Assembly: GCA_963727575.1 (NCBI GenBank)
Contig: CAVSIA010000024.1
Location: forward strand, 117,238-181,237
Reading direction: 5' to 3'
Source: JAHQVI01 sp963727575
Lineage (GTDB): Bacteria; Pseudomonadota; Alphaproteobacteria; Rhizobiales; Rhodomicrobiaceae
Length of the DNA: 64,000 bases
This document shows, one piece after another, positions 8,524 through 18,873 of the stretch (its first letter is position 1; every line of letters begins with the position of its first letter). The notes under the pieces are model-generated. The model searched no databases. It saw nothing but the letters and a program-made list of their open reading frames with translations, and was not told the DNA's origin. The position numbers were made by a program, and so were the translations under genes.

Positions 8524-8894
8524 CTATCCCGCTTTCCCGCTATATTCGGCGACGACCTCGATAACGCCGTCGATCGCGCCATTGAATTCGTCGAGCCGTT
8601 CGGCGGGTATCAAATATTCTTCATGGGTCCGGTCGCCGGCGATCTTGCGCTCGAATTGCGCGAGAAACGATTTGGCGACCTTGAACCGCGTAACGTAGCC
8701 ACGCCCGGAGCCGGACTTGGTATTCCAATTTCGCGCGACCTGGCTTGCATAGGCTTCATTCGTAACCGGGTAGAAGATCGGCTGTTCCGGAAGACGCGGC
8801 GGAAACTCCGCAAAACCGCTCCTCCGGATCAGCTCCATTTCTTCGGCGCCGACCGGGCGGTAGAGCGTTTCGTATTTTTGCTCCGTGGTCCTCA

Positions 8895-8895
<1 letters not shown>
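8524..8895 (-). CDS. unknown 123-residue protein directly downstream of sufB
   Basis: ATG 8893-8895 overlaps the sufB stop by one base (TGATG), so the gene is translationally coupled to sufB. The product is soluble and aromatic-rich: a YRPVGAEEMELIRRSGF segment near residue 12, PIFYPVTNEAYASQVARNWN, RGYVTRFKVAKSFL, and HEEYLIPAERLDEFN near the end. The helix-strand pattern with a terminal E-E-Y/IPAE segment suggests a compact alpha/beta domain; I do not recognise the family and assign no function. In the raw frame it appears fused to sufB because a frameshift in sufB shifts into this frame; the fusion is not real. Confidence 0.7.
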
Positions 8896-10366
<1,471 letters not shown>

Positions 10367-10417
10367 CGACTTCCTCCATCAAACTCATGACCGGCGCACG
10401 CCTACGCGCTGCCGGCC

Positions 10418-11569
10418 TCATGCCGCCCGCCGCCGCTCGGCAAATCTGCCGTAAACGGTCTTCCAGGCGGCGATAAATCTCTCAATATCCTGCGCCGTCG
10501 TATTCCAGCCGAGGCTGACCCGGATCGCGGCGGAGCCAAGCTCGGGCGCAATGCCCATGGCGTCGAGCACATGGCTGCGGGCGACTTTGCCGGACGAGCA
10601 GGCCGAGCCGGCGCTCACGGCGACGCCCGCCAGATCGAGGGCCATCAGAATGGTTTCGGCGTCCATCCCGGCAACGGCGAAGCAACTGGTATTCGGCAGC
10701 CGCGCGGCATTCCGGGAGAACACCTGCATCTCCGGAGCCAACTGTCGCGCTTCCCTCTCCAGGTGATCGCGCAGCGACCGGATCTCGGTCCAATCCCGCA
10801 TCGCGGCCCCGGCAACAGCGCCGAACCCGGCGATTGCGGCGAGGTTCTCCGTCCCGGCGCGGTATCCAGCCTCCTGGCCGCCGCCGGTCAACAGCGCCGC
10901 GACCGGCAGATCGTCACGAAGGACGGCCATCGCGCCGGCACCTTTCGGCCCGCCGACCTTGTGTGCCGACATAGTCAGGAGATCGGCGTTCAGGGCGGTT
11001 GTTTCAACGGCAATCTTACCGATCGCCTGAACCGCGTCGGTATGCATCAGCCCGCCGAATTCGTGGGCAATTTCCGCAATCTCGGCCACCGGCTGGATGG
11101 CGCCGGTCTCGTTGTTGGCGAGCATGACGCTGACCAGAAAGGGTGCGCCTCCGCTCCGATCGCGCCAGGCGCTGAACGCCTCACGCGCGGCACCAGGGAC
11201 GACGACGCCTTCTGCGTCCACAGGCAGCCGCTCGACGTCCTCGGCGCGGAACCGGCCGCCCTGCACTACCGAGGGATGTTCGACGGCCGACACGAAAAGC
11301 CGGACCGGACCGCCCGTGGCAAGCCAGAAAGGTGAAAGCGCCGTGACGTTGGTTTCCGTCCCGCCGCTGGTGAACACGACCTGACGCGGCGCGCAGCCGA
11401 TCAGCGCCGCAATCGCCTCACGGTTTTCCTCGACAACCGCACGCGCCGCCCTGCCTTCCGCATGGATCGAGGACGCATTGCCCGGCAGCGCGAGCGCCGC
11501 CATCATGGCTTCTCGTGCTTCCGGCCGCAGCGGCGACGTCGCGTTATGGTCGAGATAGGCTCTGGTCAT
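10418..11569 (-). CDS. IscS/NifS-type class I cysteine desulfurase
   Basis: A 383-residue PLP enzyme. Lysine K204 in SAHKVGGPKG is the Schiff-base residue, the ring-stacking His is in AVEHPSV (residue 98), and the persulfide Cys is C324 in SAGSACSSGKV, the flexible-loop SACSSG type of class I enzymes. It supplies sulfur from cysteine to Fe-S assembly. Start ATG 11569 follows the iscR stop by one base, so the two genes are tightly coupled. With SufS at the other end, the operon encodes one class I and one class II desulfurase, an arrangement known in alphaproteobacterial suf loci. A symbol is withheld because iscS and nifS-like naming cannot be separated here. Confidence 0.93.
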   Translation of the reverse strand: MTRAYLDHNATSPLRPEAREAMMAALALPGNASSIHAEGRAARAVVEENREAIAALIGCAPRQVVFTSGGTETNVTALSPFWLATGGPVRLFVSAVEHPSVVQGGRFRAEDVERLPVDAEGVVVPGAAREAFSAWRDRSGGAPFLVSVMLANNETGAIQPVAEIAEIAHEFGGLMHTDAVQAIGKIAVETTALNADLLTMSAHKVGGPKGAGAMAVLRDDLPVAALLTGGGQEAGYRAGTENLAAIAGFGAVAGAAMRDWTEIRSLRDHLEREARQLAPEMQVFSRNAARLPNTSCFAVAGMDAETILMALDLAGVAVSAGSACSSGKVARSHVLDAMGIAPELGSAAIRVSLGWNTTAQDIERFIAAWKTVYGRFAERRRAA

Positions 11570-11570
11570 C

Positions 11571-12038
11571 TTACTGAGCCGTCGCGCTCTGCTTCGAGCC
11601 TGAGCCGGCCTTCTCGCCGGGCGGCCGGGCAAACGCCCTGTCCACAACATCCTGCAGGCTGACGCCGGCCAGAAAATCGCCGATATGGTCGCCGAGCGCG
11701 CGCCACAGATTATGCGTCGCGCAGCGCTTGGTCCCGAGGCACCAGTCCTTGCCTTCGAGCGAGCAGCGATTCATGCGTACCAATTCGTCGGCCGCGTCCA
11801 TAATATCGGCAATGGAAATCTCGGAGGCGTCCCGCGCCAGCCTGTAGCCGCCCTTTGGGCCGCGCATGGCGCGCACGAGCCCGCCCCGCCTGAGCTTCAG
11901 AAAGAGCTGCTCCAGATAGGCAATGGAGATATTCTGCCGTTCCGCGATCACCGCCAGCGGCAGCGCCAGGTCGTCGTCGCGATCGGCAAGATCCACCATG
12001 GCCATGACGGCATATCGTCCTTTGGTGCTTAATTGCAT
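11571..12038 (-). CDS. iscR: IscR-like Rrf2 family Fe-S regulator
   Basis: A 155-residue protein with an Rrf2 winged helix (MQLSTKGRYAVMAMVDLA at the start, then NISIAYLEQLFLKLRRGGLV and RGPKGGYRLAR). The cluster-ligand region has C92, C100 and C106 with H109, close to the Cys/Cys/Cys/His spacing of IscR, so a 2Fe-2S sensor is expected. As first gene of the operon it probably regulates it in response to cluster status. ATG 12038 is preferred over the codon at 12050 because the family starts MQLSTKGRYA. An Irr-box-like palindrome lies about 100 bases upstream. The Pro/Gly/Ser tail is poorly conserved. Confidence 0.92.
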   Translation of the reverse strand: MQLSTKGRYAVMAMVDLADRDDDLALPLAVIAERQNISIAYLEQLFLKLRRGGLVRAMRGPKGGYRLARDASEISIADIMDAADELVRMNRCSLEGKDWCLGTKRCATHNLWRALGDHIGDFLAGVSLQDVVDRAFARPPGEKAGSGSKQSATAQ

Positions 12039-12140
12039 GATGCACAACACCTCTTGAGCCGTTCATCCGTCGATTGGGCTTGCAGCCGATGAGGGCACTT
12101 GTGCTATGACACGGCACACTGCCTAACCGGACGGGTGGTT

Positions 12141-12157
12141 TTTTGAACCATTCTAAA
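12141..12157. promoter_or_regulatory. candidate Irr box (ICE) upstream of the iscR-suf operon
   Basis: The sequence TTTTGAACCATTCTAAA matches the rhizobial iron-control element TTTAGAA-N3-TTCTAAA at all but one of its 14 fixed positions and continues as T and A runs on the two sides. It lies about 103 bases before the iscR start and 152 bases before the divergent hydrolase start. Irr regulates iron and haem genes in this group; its action here is inferred from the motif. Confidence 0.6.
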
Positions 12158-12308
12158 AAATGCACTCTCTGATGTATAGAAATCCCGACCACAGGAGTCA
12201 AGTTTTGTGCGCCATAAAATGCGCAAGGCGCGCAGATCTGCAATGAGCCGCAAAGGTCCCCTCCAGCGCCGCCCTCACCCGTCCCCAAGATGAAAAAGTG
12301 ACTGCCAG

Positions 12309-12986
12309 ATGCCCGAAGTGATTATCAACGGCCCTGCCGGCCGCATCGAAGCCCGGTATCATCACGAGCCGTCCAATTTTGCCCCGGTTGCCATCATCCT
12401 GCATCCGCACCCGCAATTCGGCGGCACGATGAACAACCAGATCGTTTATCAGCTCTATTACGCCTTCGCTCAGCGTGGGTTTTCCGTACTGCGGTTCAAT
12501 TTCCGCGGCGTCGGCCGCAGTCAGGGCCTGTTCGACAACGGCCCGGGTGAGCTTGCCGATGCGGCGACCGCGCTCGACTGGCTGCAAACCTATAATCCGG
12601 ATGCCCGCTCCTGCTGGATCGCGGGGGTGTCCTTCGGCTCATGGATCGCGATGCAGCTCTTGATGCGCCGGCCCGAAATCGACGGCTTCATTGCCGTGGC
12701 GCCGCCCGCGAACCTTTATGATTTCAGCTTCCTTGCGCCCTGCCCCTCGTCGGGCCTGATGATCAACGGCTCCGACGACCGCGTGGTGCCGCCGGATTCC
12801 GTCAAGACCCTGGTCGACAAGCTGAAGACCCAGAAGGGCATCATCATCAGCCACGACACCATCCCCGGCGCCAACCATTTCTTCGAAGACCGGCATGACG
12901 AGCTGCTGAGCTCGGTCAACCGCTATCTGGATCAGCGCCTCGATCCGGCCTACAAGCTGCCGTCGCCCGGAAGGTCGAAGTCGTAA
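12309..12986 (+). CDS. alpha/beta hydrolase (dienelactone-hydrolase-like)
   Basis: A 225-residue soluble alpha/beta hydrolase. Early strands carry VAIILHPHPQFGGTMNN and LRFNFRGVGRSQG. The nucleophile elbow is GVSFGS (Ser near residue 115), the acid is in NGSDDRVVPP and the catalytic His in GANHFFEDRHDEL, so the triad is complete. Relatives are a conserved family of unknown substrate, often beside the suf operon in alphaproteobacteria; here it is divergent from iscR. No signal peptide is seen. Confidence 0.85.
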   Translation: MPEVIINGPAGRIEARYHHEPSNFAPVAIILHPHPQFGGTMNNQIVYQLYYAFAQRGFSVLRFNFRGVGRSQGLFDNGPGELADAATALDWLQTYNPDARSCWIAGVSFGSWIAMQLLMRRPEIDGFIAVAPPANLYDFSFLAPCPSSGLMINGSDDRVVPPDSVKTLVDKLKTQKGIIISHDTIPGANHFFEDRHDELLSSVNRYLDQRLDPAYKLPSPGRSKS

Positions 12987-13016
12987 CGCAGCGCAGTACG
13001 GCAATCTCACGCTCAA

Positions 13017-13034
13017 TCCCCGTGGAAACGGGGA
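13017..13034. repeat. REP-like palindrome
   Basis: TCCCCGTGGAAACGGGGA forms a short hairpin between the hydrolase and parE, which are convergent, so it could help terminate both. It belongs to the family also seen at 20402-20469, 25251-25320 and 37040-37061. Confidence 0.6.
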
Positions 13035-13242
13035 CCTGGGCTGTGCGACTTGGATCGATCGGGATTCAGCGCCGGACGGCTGCGCCCAGGCGGCTGCATT
13101 TTTAGCGGCGGAATTCGCAAACTGCGAACAACCGGCGCAGTTGTATGCATGGCCGCAGCGTCACGGGGGCCATGCCCGGACGCCGTCCGCCGCTGCGATC
13201 GACAGCGGCGGCAACGAAATCAACGGGTGATCGGCTCCGTCG

Positions 13243-15243
13243 TCAAATGTCCAGGTCGTGCGCGAATTCGGCGCGTTCCTGGATGAAACGGAAGCGGCCT
13301 TCCGGCTTATTGCCCATAAGCTGCTCGACCGCACCGTCCGTTGCGCCCATATCGTCTATGACCTGGACCTTGAGAAGCAAGCGCTTCTTCGGGTCCATCG
13401 TCGTCTCCTTGAGCTGAGCCGGCATCATTTCGCCAAGACCTTTAAAGCGGGAGATCTCGACCTTGCCGCGACCGCTGAAAGTGGTGCGCAGAAGCTCGTC
13501 CTTATGGGCATCGTTGCGGGCATAGGTGGTCTTACCGCCCTGGCTGAGCTTGTAGAGCGGCGGGACAGCGAGATAAAGATGGCCCGCTTCGATCAGCTCG
13601 CGCATCTGCGTATAGAAGAAGGTGATCAGCAGCGAAGCGATATGCGCGCCGTCGACGTCGGCGTCCGTCATGATGATCACGCGCTCGTAGCGGAGATCGG
13701 TGTTGCGATAGCTCTTGCCGGTGCCCGCGCCGAGCGCCAGCACCAGATCGGAAATGAGCTGGTTCTGCGCCAGCTTCAGCGAGGAGGCGTTGGCGACGTT
13801 GAGAATCTTGCCGCGCAAGGGCAGGATCGCCTGCGTGGCGCGGTCGCGGGCCTGCTTGGCCGAGCCGCCGGCCGAATCGCCCTCGACGATGAAGATCTCG
13901 GTGCCGTCGGCCGCGTCCCGCGAACAGTCGGCCAGCTTACCGGGAAGGCGCAACTTGCGCGTCGCAGTCTTGCGGCTGACTTCCTTCTCGCGCTTGCGGC
14001 GCAGGCGTTCCTCGGCCCGGTCCACCACCCAGTCGAGCAGGCGCGTTGCCTGGACGGGGCTCGCCGTCAGCCAGTGATCGAAGGCGTCGCGCAGGGCGGT
14101 TTCGACGATGCGCGTAGCTTCCAGCGAGGACAGCTTGTCCTTGGTCTGGCCCTGGAATTCCGGCTCGCGGATGAATAGCGACATCATCACCGCGGCCGAA
14201 TTCAGCACGTCGTCGGCGGTGATATGCGCGGCCTTCTTGTTGTTGACCAGCTCGCCATAGCCTTTGAGGCCCCGTGTGAGCGCGGCGCGCAGGCCGGCCT
14301 CGTGGGTGCCGCCATCGGGCGTCGGCACGGTATTGCAGTAGGAATTGACGAAGCCGTCATCGTCGGCCAGCCAGGCGACGGCCCATTCCACGGTCCCGTG
14401 CCCGCCGTCGCGCTCGACCTTACCCGCGAAAACATCCTTCGCGATCATCTCCGCGCCGTTGATGCGGTGGCTGAGGAAGTCCTTCAGGCCGCCGGGAAAA
14501 TGGAACACCGCCTTTTCCGGCGTGTCGTCGCCCGCGGCGATCAGCTCCGGCGCGCAGGCCCAGCGGATCTCGACGCCGCCGAACAGATAGGCCTTGGCGC
14601 GCGCCATGCGCATGATGCGGTTCGGCTTGAACTTCGCGCCCTCGCCGAAGATCTGCAGATCGGGCAGGAAGCGGATCTTGGTGCCGCGCCGGTTCTTGAC
14701 CGTGCCGAGCGTCTCCAGCTTGGTCTGCGTATGGCCCCGCGCAAAGACCTGGCGGTAAAGCTGCTGGCCGCGCGCGACTTCGACCTCGAGGATCTCCGAA
14801 AGCGCGTTGACCACCGAGACGCCCACGCCGTGCAGACCGCCCGAGGTCGAATAGACCTTGGAATCGAACTTGCCGCCGGCATGCAGCGTCGTCATGATCA
14901 CTTCGAGCGCGGATTTGTTGCGGAATTTCGGGTGCGGATCGACCGGGATGCCGCGGCCGTTATCGGTCACGGTGATCGAGCCGTCGACGTCGAGAAACAC
15001 GTCGATCCACGAGGCATGACCCGCGACGGCCTCGTCCATCGAGTTGTCGATGACCTCGGCAAACAGGTGATGCAGCGCCTTTTCGTCGGTGCCGCCGATA
15101 TACATGCCCGGACGCCGCCGGACGGGCTCGAGCCCTTCCAGCACCTCGATATTCGCCGCCGTATACTCGGCCTCCGCCGCTGTCGTCTGACGCGATGGAG
15201 CGCTTCTGGTCAGCTTTGCGAACATATCTCCGGGTGATGCCAT
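13243..15243 (-). CDS. parE: DNA topoisomerase IV subunit B (ParE)
   Basis: A 666-residue type IIA topoisomerase ATPase subunit, which with ParC decatenates replicated chromosomes. The GHKL ATPase region begins GLEPVRRRPGMYIGGTDEKALHHL and has EVIDNSMDEA, VTDNGRGIPVD and SGGLHGVGVSVVNALS. The Toprim domain has EGDSAGGSAKQARDR, the glutamate start of the metal site, and MTDADVDGAHIASLL. The C-terminus has RFKGLGEMMPAQLKETTMD. The size, the SLKLAQNQLISDLVLALG segment and the lack of the GyrB insertion favour ParE over GyrB. ATG 15243 is used; an internal ATG six codons on is possible. Confidence 0.92.
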   Translation of the reverse strand: MASPGDMFAKLTRSAPSRQTTAAEAEYTAANIEVLEGLEPVRRRPGMYIGGTDEKALHHLFAEVIDNSMDEAVAGHASWIDVFLDVDGSITVTDNGRGIPVDPHPKFRNKSALEVIMTTLHAGGKFDSKVYSTSGGLHGVGVSVVNALSEILEVEVARGQQLYRQVFARGHTQTKLETLGTVKNRRGTKIRFLPDLQIFGEGAKFKPNRIMRMARAKAYLFGGVEIRWACAPELIAAGDDTPEKAVFHFPGGLKDFLSHRINGAEMIAKDVFAGKVERDGGHGTVEWAVAWLADDDGFVNSYCNTVPTPDGGTHEAGLRAALTRGLKGYGELVNNKKAAHITADDVLNSAAVMMSLFIREPEFQGQTKDKLSSLEATRIVETALRDAFDHWLTASPVQATRLLDWVVDRAEERLRRKREKEVSRKTATRKLRLPGKLADCSRDAADGTEIFIVEGDSAGGSAKQARDRATQAILPLRGKILNVANASSLKLAQNQLISDLVLALGAGTGKSYRNTDLRYERVIIMTDADVDGAHIASLLITFFYTQMRELIEAGHLYLAVPPLYKLSQGGKTTYARNDAHKDELLRTTFSGRGKVEISRFKGLGEMMPAQLKETTMDPKKRLLLKVQVIDDMGATDGAVEQLMGNKPEGRFRFIQERAEFAHDLDI

Positions 15244-15403
15244 ATGAATTCCTCGTCAGACTTGGCCTAACCGCATCGATGCGGGCCGCTCGTCGCGAAA
15301 ATACACTAAGTCGCAGGCGCTTAAGGTGATTGCGCCGCAACGCTCTGGCAAGCGGTAACATTCACGCATGTGGATGAACCGTTTTTCCAAGCCTCGCCAT
15401 GGG

Positions 15404-16372
15404 CTAACGCGCAACATTCCCGGCTAGCGTAAGGTTCAGATAGGACTCCGAGCTCTCCCGCGCCAGATCCGGACCGATCAGCTTGTCGCCGTCGAAGGCA
15501 CGGATGGCGCCGTTTTTCGCACCATGGATCATGTTGAGCGACGCGAAGATCTCGGTGCCGGAAGGCGCAACGCCGATGCCGACATGACAATCCCGCAGCA
15601 GATTGCCCTGGGCAATCAAACTGCCGGTGCTGCTCGCATCGCCGAGTTTCAGCCCGAAGGCGCGCGCCTTGGTGACGACATTGGCGTTGACCACGCCCAG
15701 ACCGTCGACGGCCGCGCCGATTCCGCAGCTGCTGAGATGATTGTTGGTCATCGTCAAGGTGCAATCCTGGAGCGAGGCGCCGATGCCGCAATTCTCGAAG
15801 CGCGAAGCGGTGATCGATATTGCGGTGCGTGTCGCCTCGATGGCCGCGGCGGAGCATTGCACGAAGTTGACCGCATCGATCGTAACGAACGGGCAGGACT
15901 CCAGGCGGATCGCGATGCCCACCTTGCCGTCTCCGGAGAAGAAGCAATTGGCCAGCGATACATATGCCTTCGAGATATTGATCTGCGGCGCGTTCCCGCC
16001 TGATCCAGGGGCAAATCTGATGCCGGACAATGCCAAGGTGGCCGTGGCCTTACCCCCGGAATCGGCTGACAGGCTGTCGAGGCGAAGCTCCGTCGCGCCT
16101 TCAACCCCGGTGATGGTTGCGCGCCCCGTGACGTGAAGCGTGTCGGCGCGATAGCTGCCGCCGGGGATCAGCACCGGATGACCGCTCGCGGCGATCTCAT
16201 CGATGGCTCTTTGCAGCGCCTTGGTCTGATCGGCGTCGCTGTTCGGCTCCACGCCGAAATCGGCAACGCTGCGCCCGCTCGGGGTCGGCGCCGCCCGCAC
16301 GGCCAGCGGCAGAACTCCCGCCCCCGCGATGGCGCCCCCCGCCATCAGAAACCCGCGACGGCCGATTTTCAT
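15404..16372 (-). CDS. Tat-exported right-handed beta-helix repeat protein (TIGR03808-like)
   Basis: A 322-residue protein with a twin-arginine signal at the N-terminus (KIGRRGFLMAGGAIAGAGVLPL, cleavage after AVRAA). The rest is a right-handed beta-helix: short degenerate repeats such as ANCFFSGDGKVGIAIRLESC, ASRFENCGIGASLQDCTLTM and NNHLSSCGIGAAVDGLGVV. It matches the twin-arginine-translocated repetitive proteins of Rhizobiales (TIGR03808) in signal and fold; the function is unknown. Folded export to the periplasm is expected. Its start lies inside the raw 3' extension of the pcp frame. Confidence 0.75.
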   Translation of the reverse strand: MKIGRRGFLMAGGAIAGAGVLPLAVRAAPTPSGRSVADFGVEPNSDADQTKALQRAIDEIAASGHPVLIPGGSYRADTLHVTGRATITGVEGATELRLDSLSADSGGKATATLALSGIRFAPGSGGNAPQINISKAYVSLANCFFSGDGKVGIAIRLESCPFVTIDAVNFVQCSAAAIEATRTAISITASRFENCGIGASLQDCTLTMTNNHLSSCGIGAAVDGLGVVNANVVTKARAFGLKLGDASSTGSLIAQGNLLRDCHVGIGVAPSGTEIFASLNMIHGAKNGAIRAFDGDKLIGPDLARESSESYLNLTLAGNVAR

Positions 16373-17114
16373 GATTGAGCCCTCTCAAAGCCACGCCGGT
16401 TCTTACCCGATTTGTGCCGCAACGCATAGCGCGCCGTCTTTCGGCATGCGCCAGCTCGGCAACGGTTTGGATGATCACCCACAAACCGGCGCGCATCTTT
16501 GCCCAGGCCTGCTGCACATCGGCATCGATGGTCTGGGAAGGCTTGAGAGCCGGCATATGGATGAAGGTGACGGGCGGCTTATGCGGGAGCGCCGCGGCCT
16601 CCAGCAGCGAATTATAGAGCGTGGCGTTGCAAAGATAGCGCCCCGCATCGGACGAGATCGAGGCCGGGATGCCCGCCTGTTTCAGCCGCCGGAACAGCAG
16701 CGCCGCCGGCATGGTCGCGGCAAGCACGGGCGGGCCGCCGCGCCTGACATAGCGGCCCCTGGGCAGGAGGCCGTCGCAATCGGGATGGCAGCGCGTTGCG
16801 TTGAAGGCGCGGGTTTCGATCTGGAAGCCCGTCGCCTTGGACGAGATGCCGAAATGCACGATGGCGTCGGGCCGCAGATCCCGGATCAGGCCTCCCGCGC
16901 GTTTGGGCGCCTCGATCCAGGCCGTCGGGAGAAGGCCGGTGTGAAAGATGACGCGCAGATGGCGGAAGCGCGGGTTGTTGCTCATCGAGGCGACCAGCGC
17001 CGCCGATGCGTTGAACGGCTCGCCCGGAAACGGACCGAAGCCCGAGATAAGCAGCCGCGGGCGCAGGTCCTTGCGGGTCCTGATTTCCGTCGAATGGCGG
17101 CTGGTTATGGCCAT
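16197..17114 (-). CDS. pcp: pyroglutamyl-peptidase I-like protein (peptidase C15), 3' end uncertain
   Basis: The catalytic residues of peptidase C15 are present: LLISGFGPFPGEPFNASAAL at the start, Glu in FQIETRAFN, Cys in AGRYLCNATLYN and His in TFIHMPALKPS. The enzyme removes N-terminal pyroglutamate from peptides. The domain proper ends near residue 225 (TVAELAHA). From there the raw frame runs 175 bases into the next gene with Arg/Gly-rich non-protein-like sequence. The other two frames stop at or before that gene's start, one of them at TGA overlapping its ATG. The true end is therefore likely near 16370-16410 and a small indel near 16450 is suspected. Confidence 0.75.
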   Translation of the reverse strand: MAITSRHSTEIRTRKDLRPRLLISGFGPFPGEPFNASAALVASMSNNPRFRHLRVIFHTGLLPTAWIEAPKRAGGLIRDLRPDAIVHFGISSKATGFQIETRAFNATRCHPDCDGLLPRGRYVRRGGPPVLAATMPAALLFRRLKQAGIPASISSDAGRYLCNATLYNSLLEAAALPHKPPVTFIHMPALKPSQTIDADVQQAWAKMRAGLWVIIQTVAELAHAERRRAMRCGTNRVRTGVALRGLNHENRPSRVSDGGGRHRGGGSSAAGRAGGADPERAQRCRFRRGAEQRRRSDQGAAKSHR

Positions 17115-17152
17115 CTCTCGGTCACTTCACCGGCTCCGGAGTGCGGCGAGGC

Positions 17153-18097
17153 TCACGACGGCGCGCCGCTCGCGCGTGTCGGGCGGGACGCCAGCCACAC
17201 GCCGGTCAGAATAAGGGCAAAGCCGCCCAAATGGTAGAGATGCAGGCTCTCGCCGAGAAACAGAATGGCGAGGATGGCGCCAAAAAACGGGATCAGATGC
17301 ATGAACGAGCCCGCCCGGCTGGCGCCGATCAGCCCGACGCTGCGGATGTAGAAAATCTGCGCAACGACGCTCGGCAGCGTCGACACATAGGCGATGGCGA
17401 GGAATGCGTGCAGCGTCGGCTGCAGATGCCGCCCGGCGAGCATTTCGCCGACGAACAGCGGAAAATTGAGGGCGGCAGCCACCCAGAAGGTGATCGTGGC
17501 AAAGCTTAGCCAGTGCATGCGCGGCTGCTTGCGCAGGAGAGAGGTGTACGTCGCCCACACCATCATCGCGCACAGGATCCACAGATCGCCCTCATTGAGC
17601 TGGAGCGTGGCCAGCAGCGCCGGATCGCCTTTGGTCAGCACCGTCAGGACACCGAGAAACGAGACCGTGATACCACCGGCCTGGAGACGGGTGATGGTTT
17701 CCTGAAAGATGATGAAGGCGGCGATCGGGATCAGGATCGGAACGGCGGAGTTGATGATCAGGCTGTTGATCGCCGTCGTCTTGCTCACCCCGATATAATA
17801 GAGGCTGACGAAGCTGCCATTGCCGAGCGCGCCGAGCAGCACCACGATCGGCCAGTGCCGGCGAATGGTTGGCAGGTCGCGTTTCAGATGCGGCCAGGCG
17901 AGCGGCAGGATGATCATCCCCGCAATCGTCCAGCGGATCCAGGCGAGCGTCAGCGGCGGCACGAGCTCATGCACGCCGCGCGCGACCACCGAATTGCCGG
18001 CCCAGAACAACATCGTCAGGATCAGCAGCAAATAGGCGTTTCCGAACCCCCGCGCGGTAAGACCTTGTCTGTTTTTGTGGGCGATGCTGTCTTGCAT
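17153..18097 (-). CDS. EamA/DMT family transporter
   Basis: A 314-residue inner-membrane protein with two EamA repeats, about ten predicted helices. Repeat one starts NAYLLLILTMLFWAGNSVVARG and continues LAWIRWTIAGMIILPLAW. Repeat two includes GDLWILCAMMVWATYTSLLRK and ends FFGAILAILFLGESLHLYH and GGFALILTGVWLASR, the classic EamA motif. It probably exports a metabolite, but the substrate cannot be told. ATG 18097 was chosen over the upstream open frame, though no clear ribosome site precedes it. Confidence 0.88.
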   Translation of the reverse strand: MQDSIAHKNRQGLTARGFGNAYLLLILTMLFWAGNSVVARGVHELVPPLTLAWIRWTIAGMIILPLAWPHLKRDLPTIRRHWPIVVLLGALGNGSFVSLYYIGVSKTTAINSLIINSAVPILIPIAAFIIFQETITRLQAGGITVSFLGVLTVLTKGDPALLATLQLNEGDLWILCAMMVWATYTSLLRKQPRMHWLSFATITFWVAAALNFPLFVGEMLAGRHLQPTLHAFLAIAYVSTLPSVVAQIFYIRSVGLIGASRAGSFMHLIPFFGAILAILFLGESLHLYHLGGFALILTGVWLASRPTRASGAPS

Positions 18098-18261
18098 GGA
18101 GGAAGGCTTATGCGAGGCGCGGGGCCGCGTAAAGTATGCATGTGTTGGTACGGCGCGGCGCGGCCGCGAGCGACCGGGGGTGCCGCTAAGGGCTGTGCCA
18201 GCCTTCGATGCGATGAGGCCGAGCGGTGCATAAGACAACGATCCGGAATCGGAAGAGCTTG

Positions 18262-18772
18262 ATGCCTTTGCGGGCAACGGACATCGGGCGAAATACGTAT
18301 TCTTCTGGGGTCATGAAAACCTGCGGCGAGGTGTTTCCAGTACTTGCTTCAGCCAATGGTACGACGCTCCTTTCGATGTGGGCGGCATCATCTACAAGAC
18401 CGCCGAGCAATACATGATGGCGGAGAAGGCGCGACTGTTCGGAGACCCTGACGCTTGCGAGAAGATCATCGCGGCGCGGCATCCCGGCGGCGCGAAACCC
18501 GCGGTCGCGCCGCCATGGCATTTGACGAAAAAATATGGATAACGCGCAGGTTTGATATCGTCGTATCGGCGAATATGCTGAAGTTCTCGCAACATCCGGA
18601 TCTAAAGGCATGTCTTCTCAATACCGGCTCGCGCGTCATCGTCGAAGCCAGTCCGGTCGACACTATTTGGGGCATCGGCCTCGCCGCCGACCATCGCTCC
18701 GCTGAGAACCCGACCTTATGGAAAGGTTTAAACTTGCTCGGCTTTGCATTAATGGAGGTGCGGTCCCGGCTG
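18262..18772 (+). pseudogene. NADAR (YbiA-like) N-glycosidase domain protein with two frame lesions
   Basis: Joining three frames gives an almost complete NADAR domain. ATG 18262 starts PLRATDIGR. After one missing A near 18291-18293 the frame continues KYVFFWGHENLRRGV, CFSQWYDAPFDV, YKTAEQYMMAEKARLFGD. After a second missing A near 18488-18490 it continues GRAAMAFDEKIWITRRFD, SANMLKFSQHPDLKACLL, VEASPVDTIWGIGL and LWKGLNLLGFALMEVRSRL. NADAR proteins hydrolyse N-glycosidic bonds (YbiA acts on reactive riboflavin intermediates; others reverse ADP-ribosylation). Both lesions shorten an inferred run of four A's to three, which suggests homopolymer miscalls. The natural stop is not certain; the open frame runs on to 19075. 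Confidence 0.7.
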
Positions 18773-18873
18773 TCGCCGCAAGCGGGCGCTCGTCCCGGCG
18801 GCGCGCGGCTTCGGCGACTTGCGGCAGGCGCATCAGTGCCGTCAACGGCGGTTCTTACTTATGAGGCAAACCT

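Noticed and set aside
13243..15243. GyrB as alternative to ParE
   Set aside because: Length without the GyrB insertion and the internal motifs favour ParE; a second type IIA B subunit is expected elsewhere in the genome. A phylogeny would settle it.
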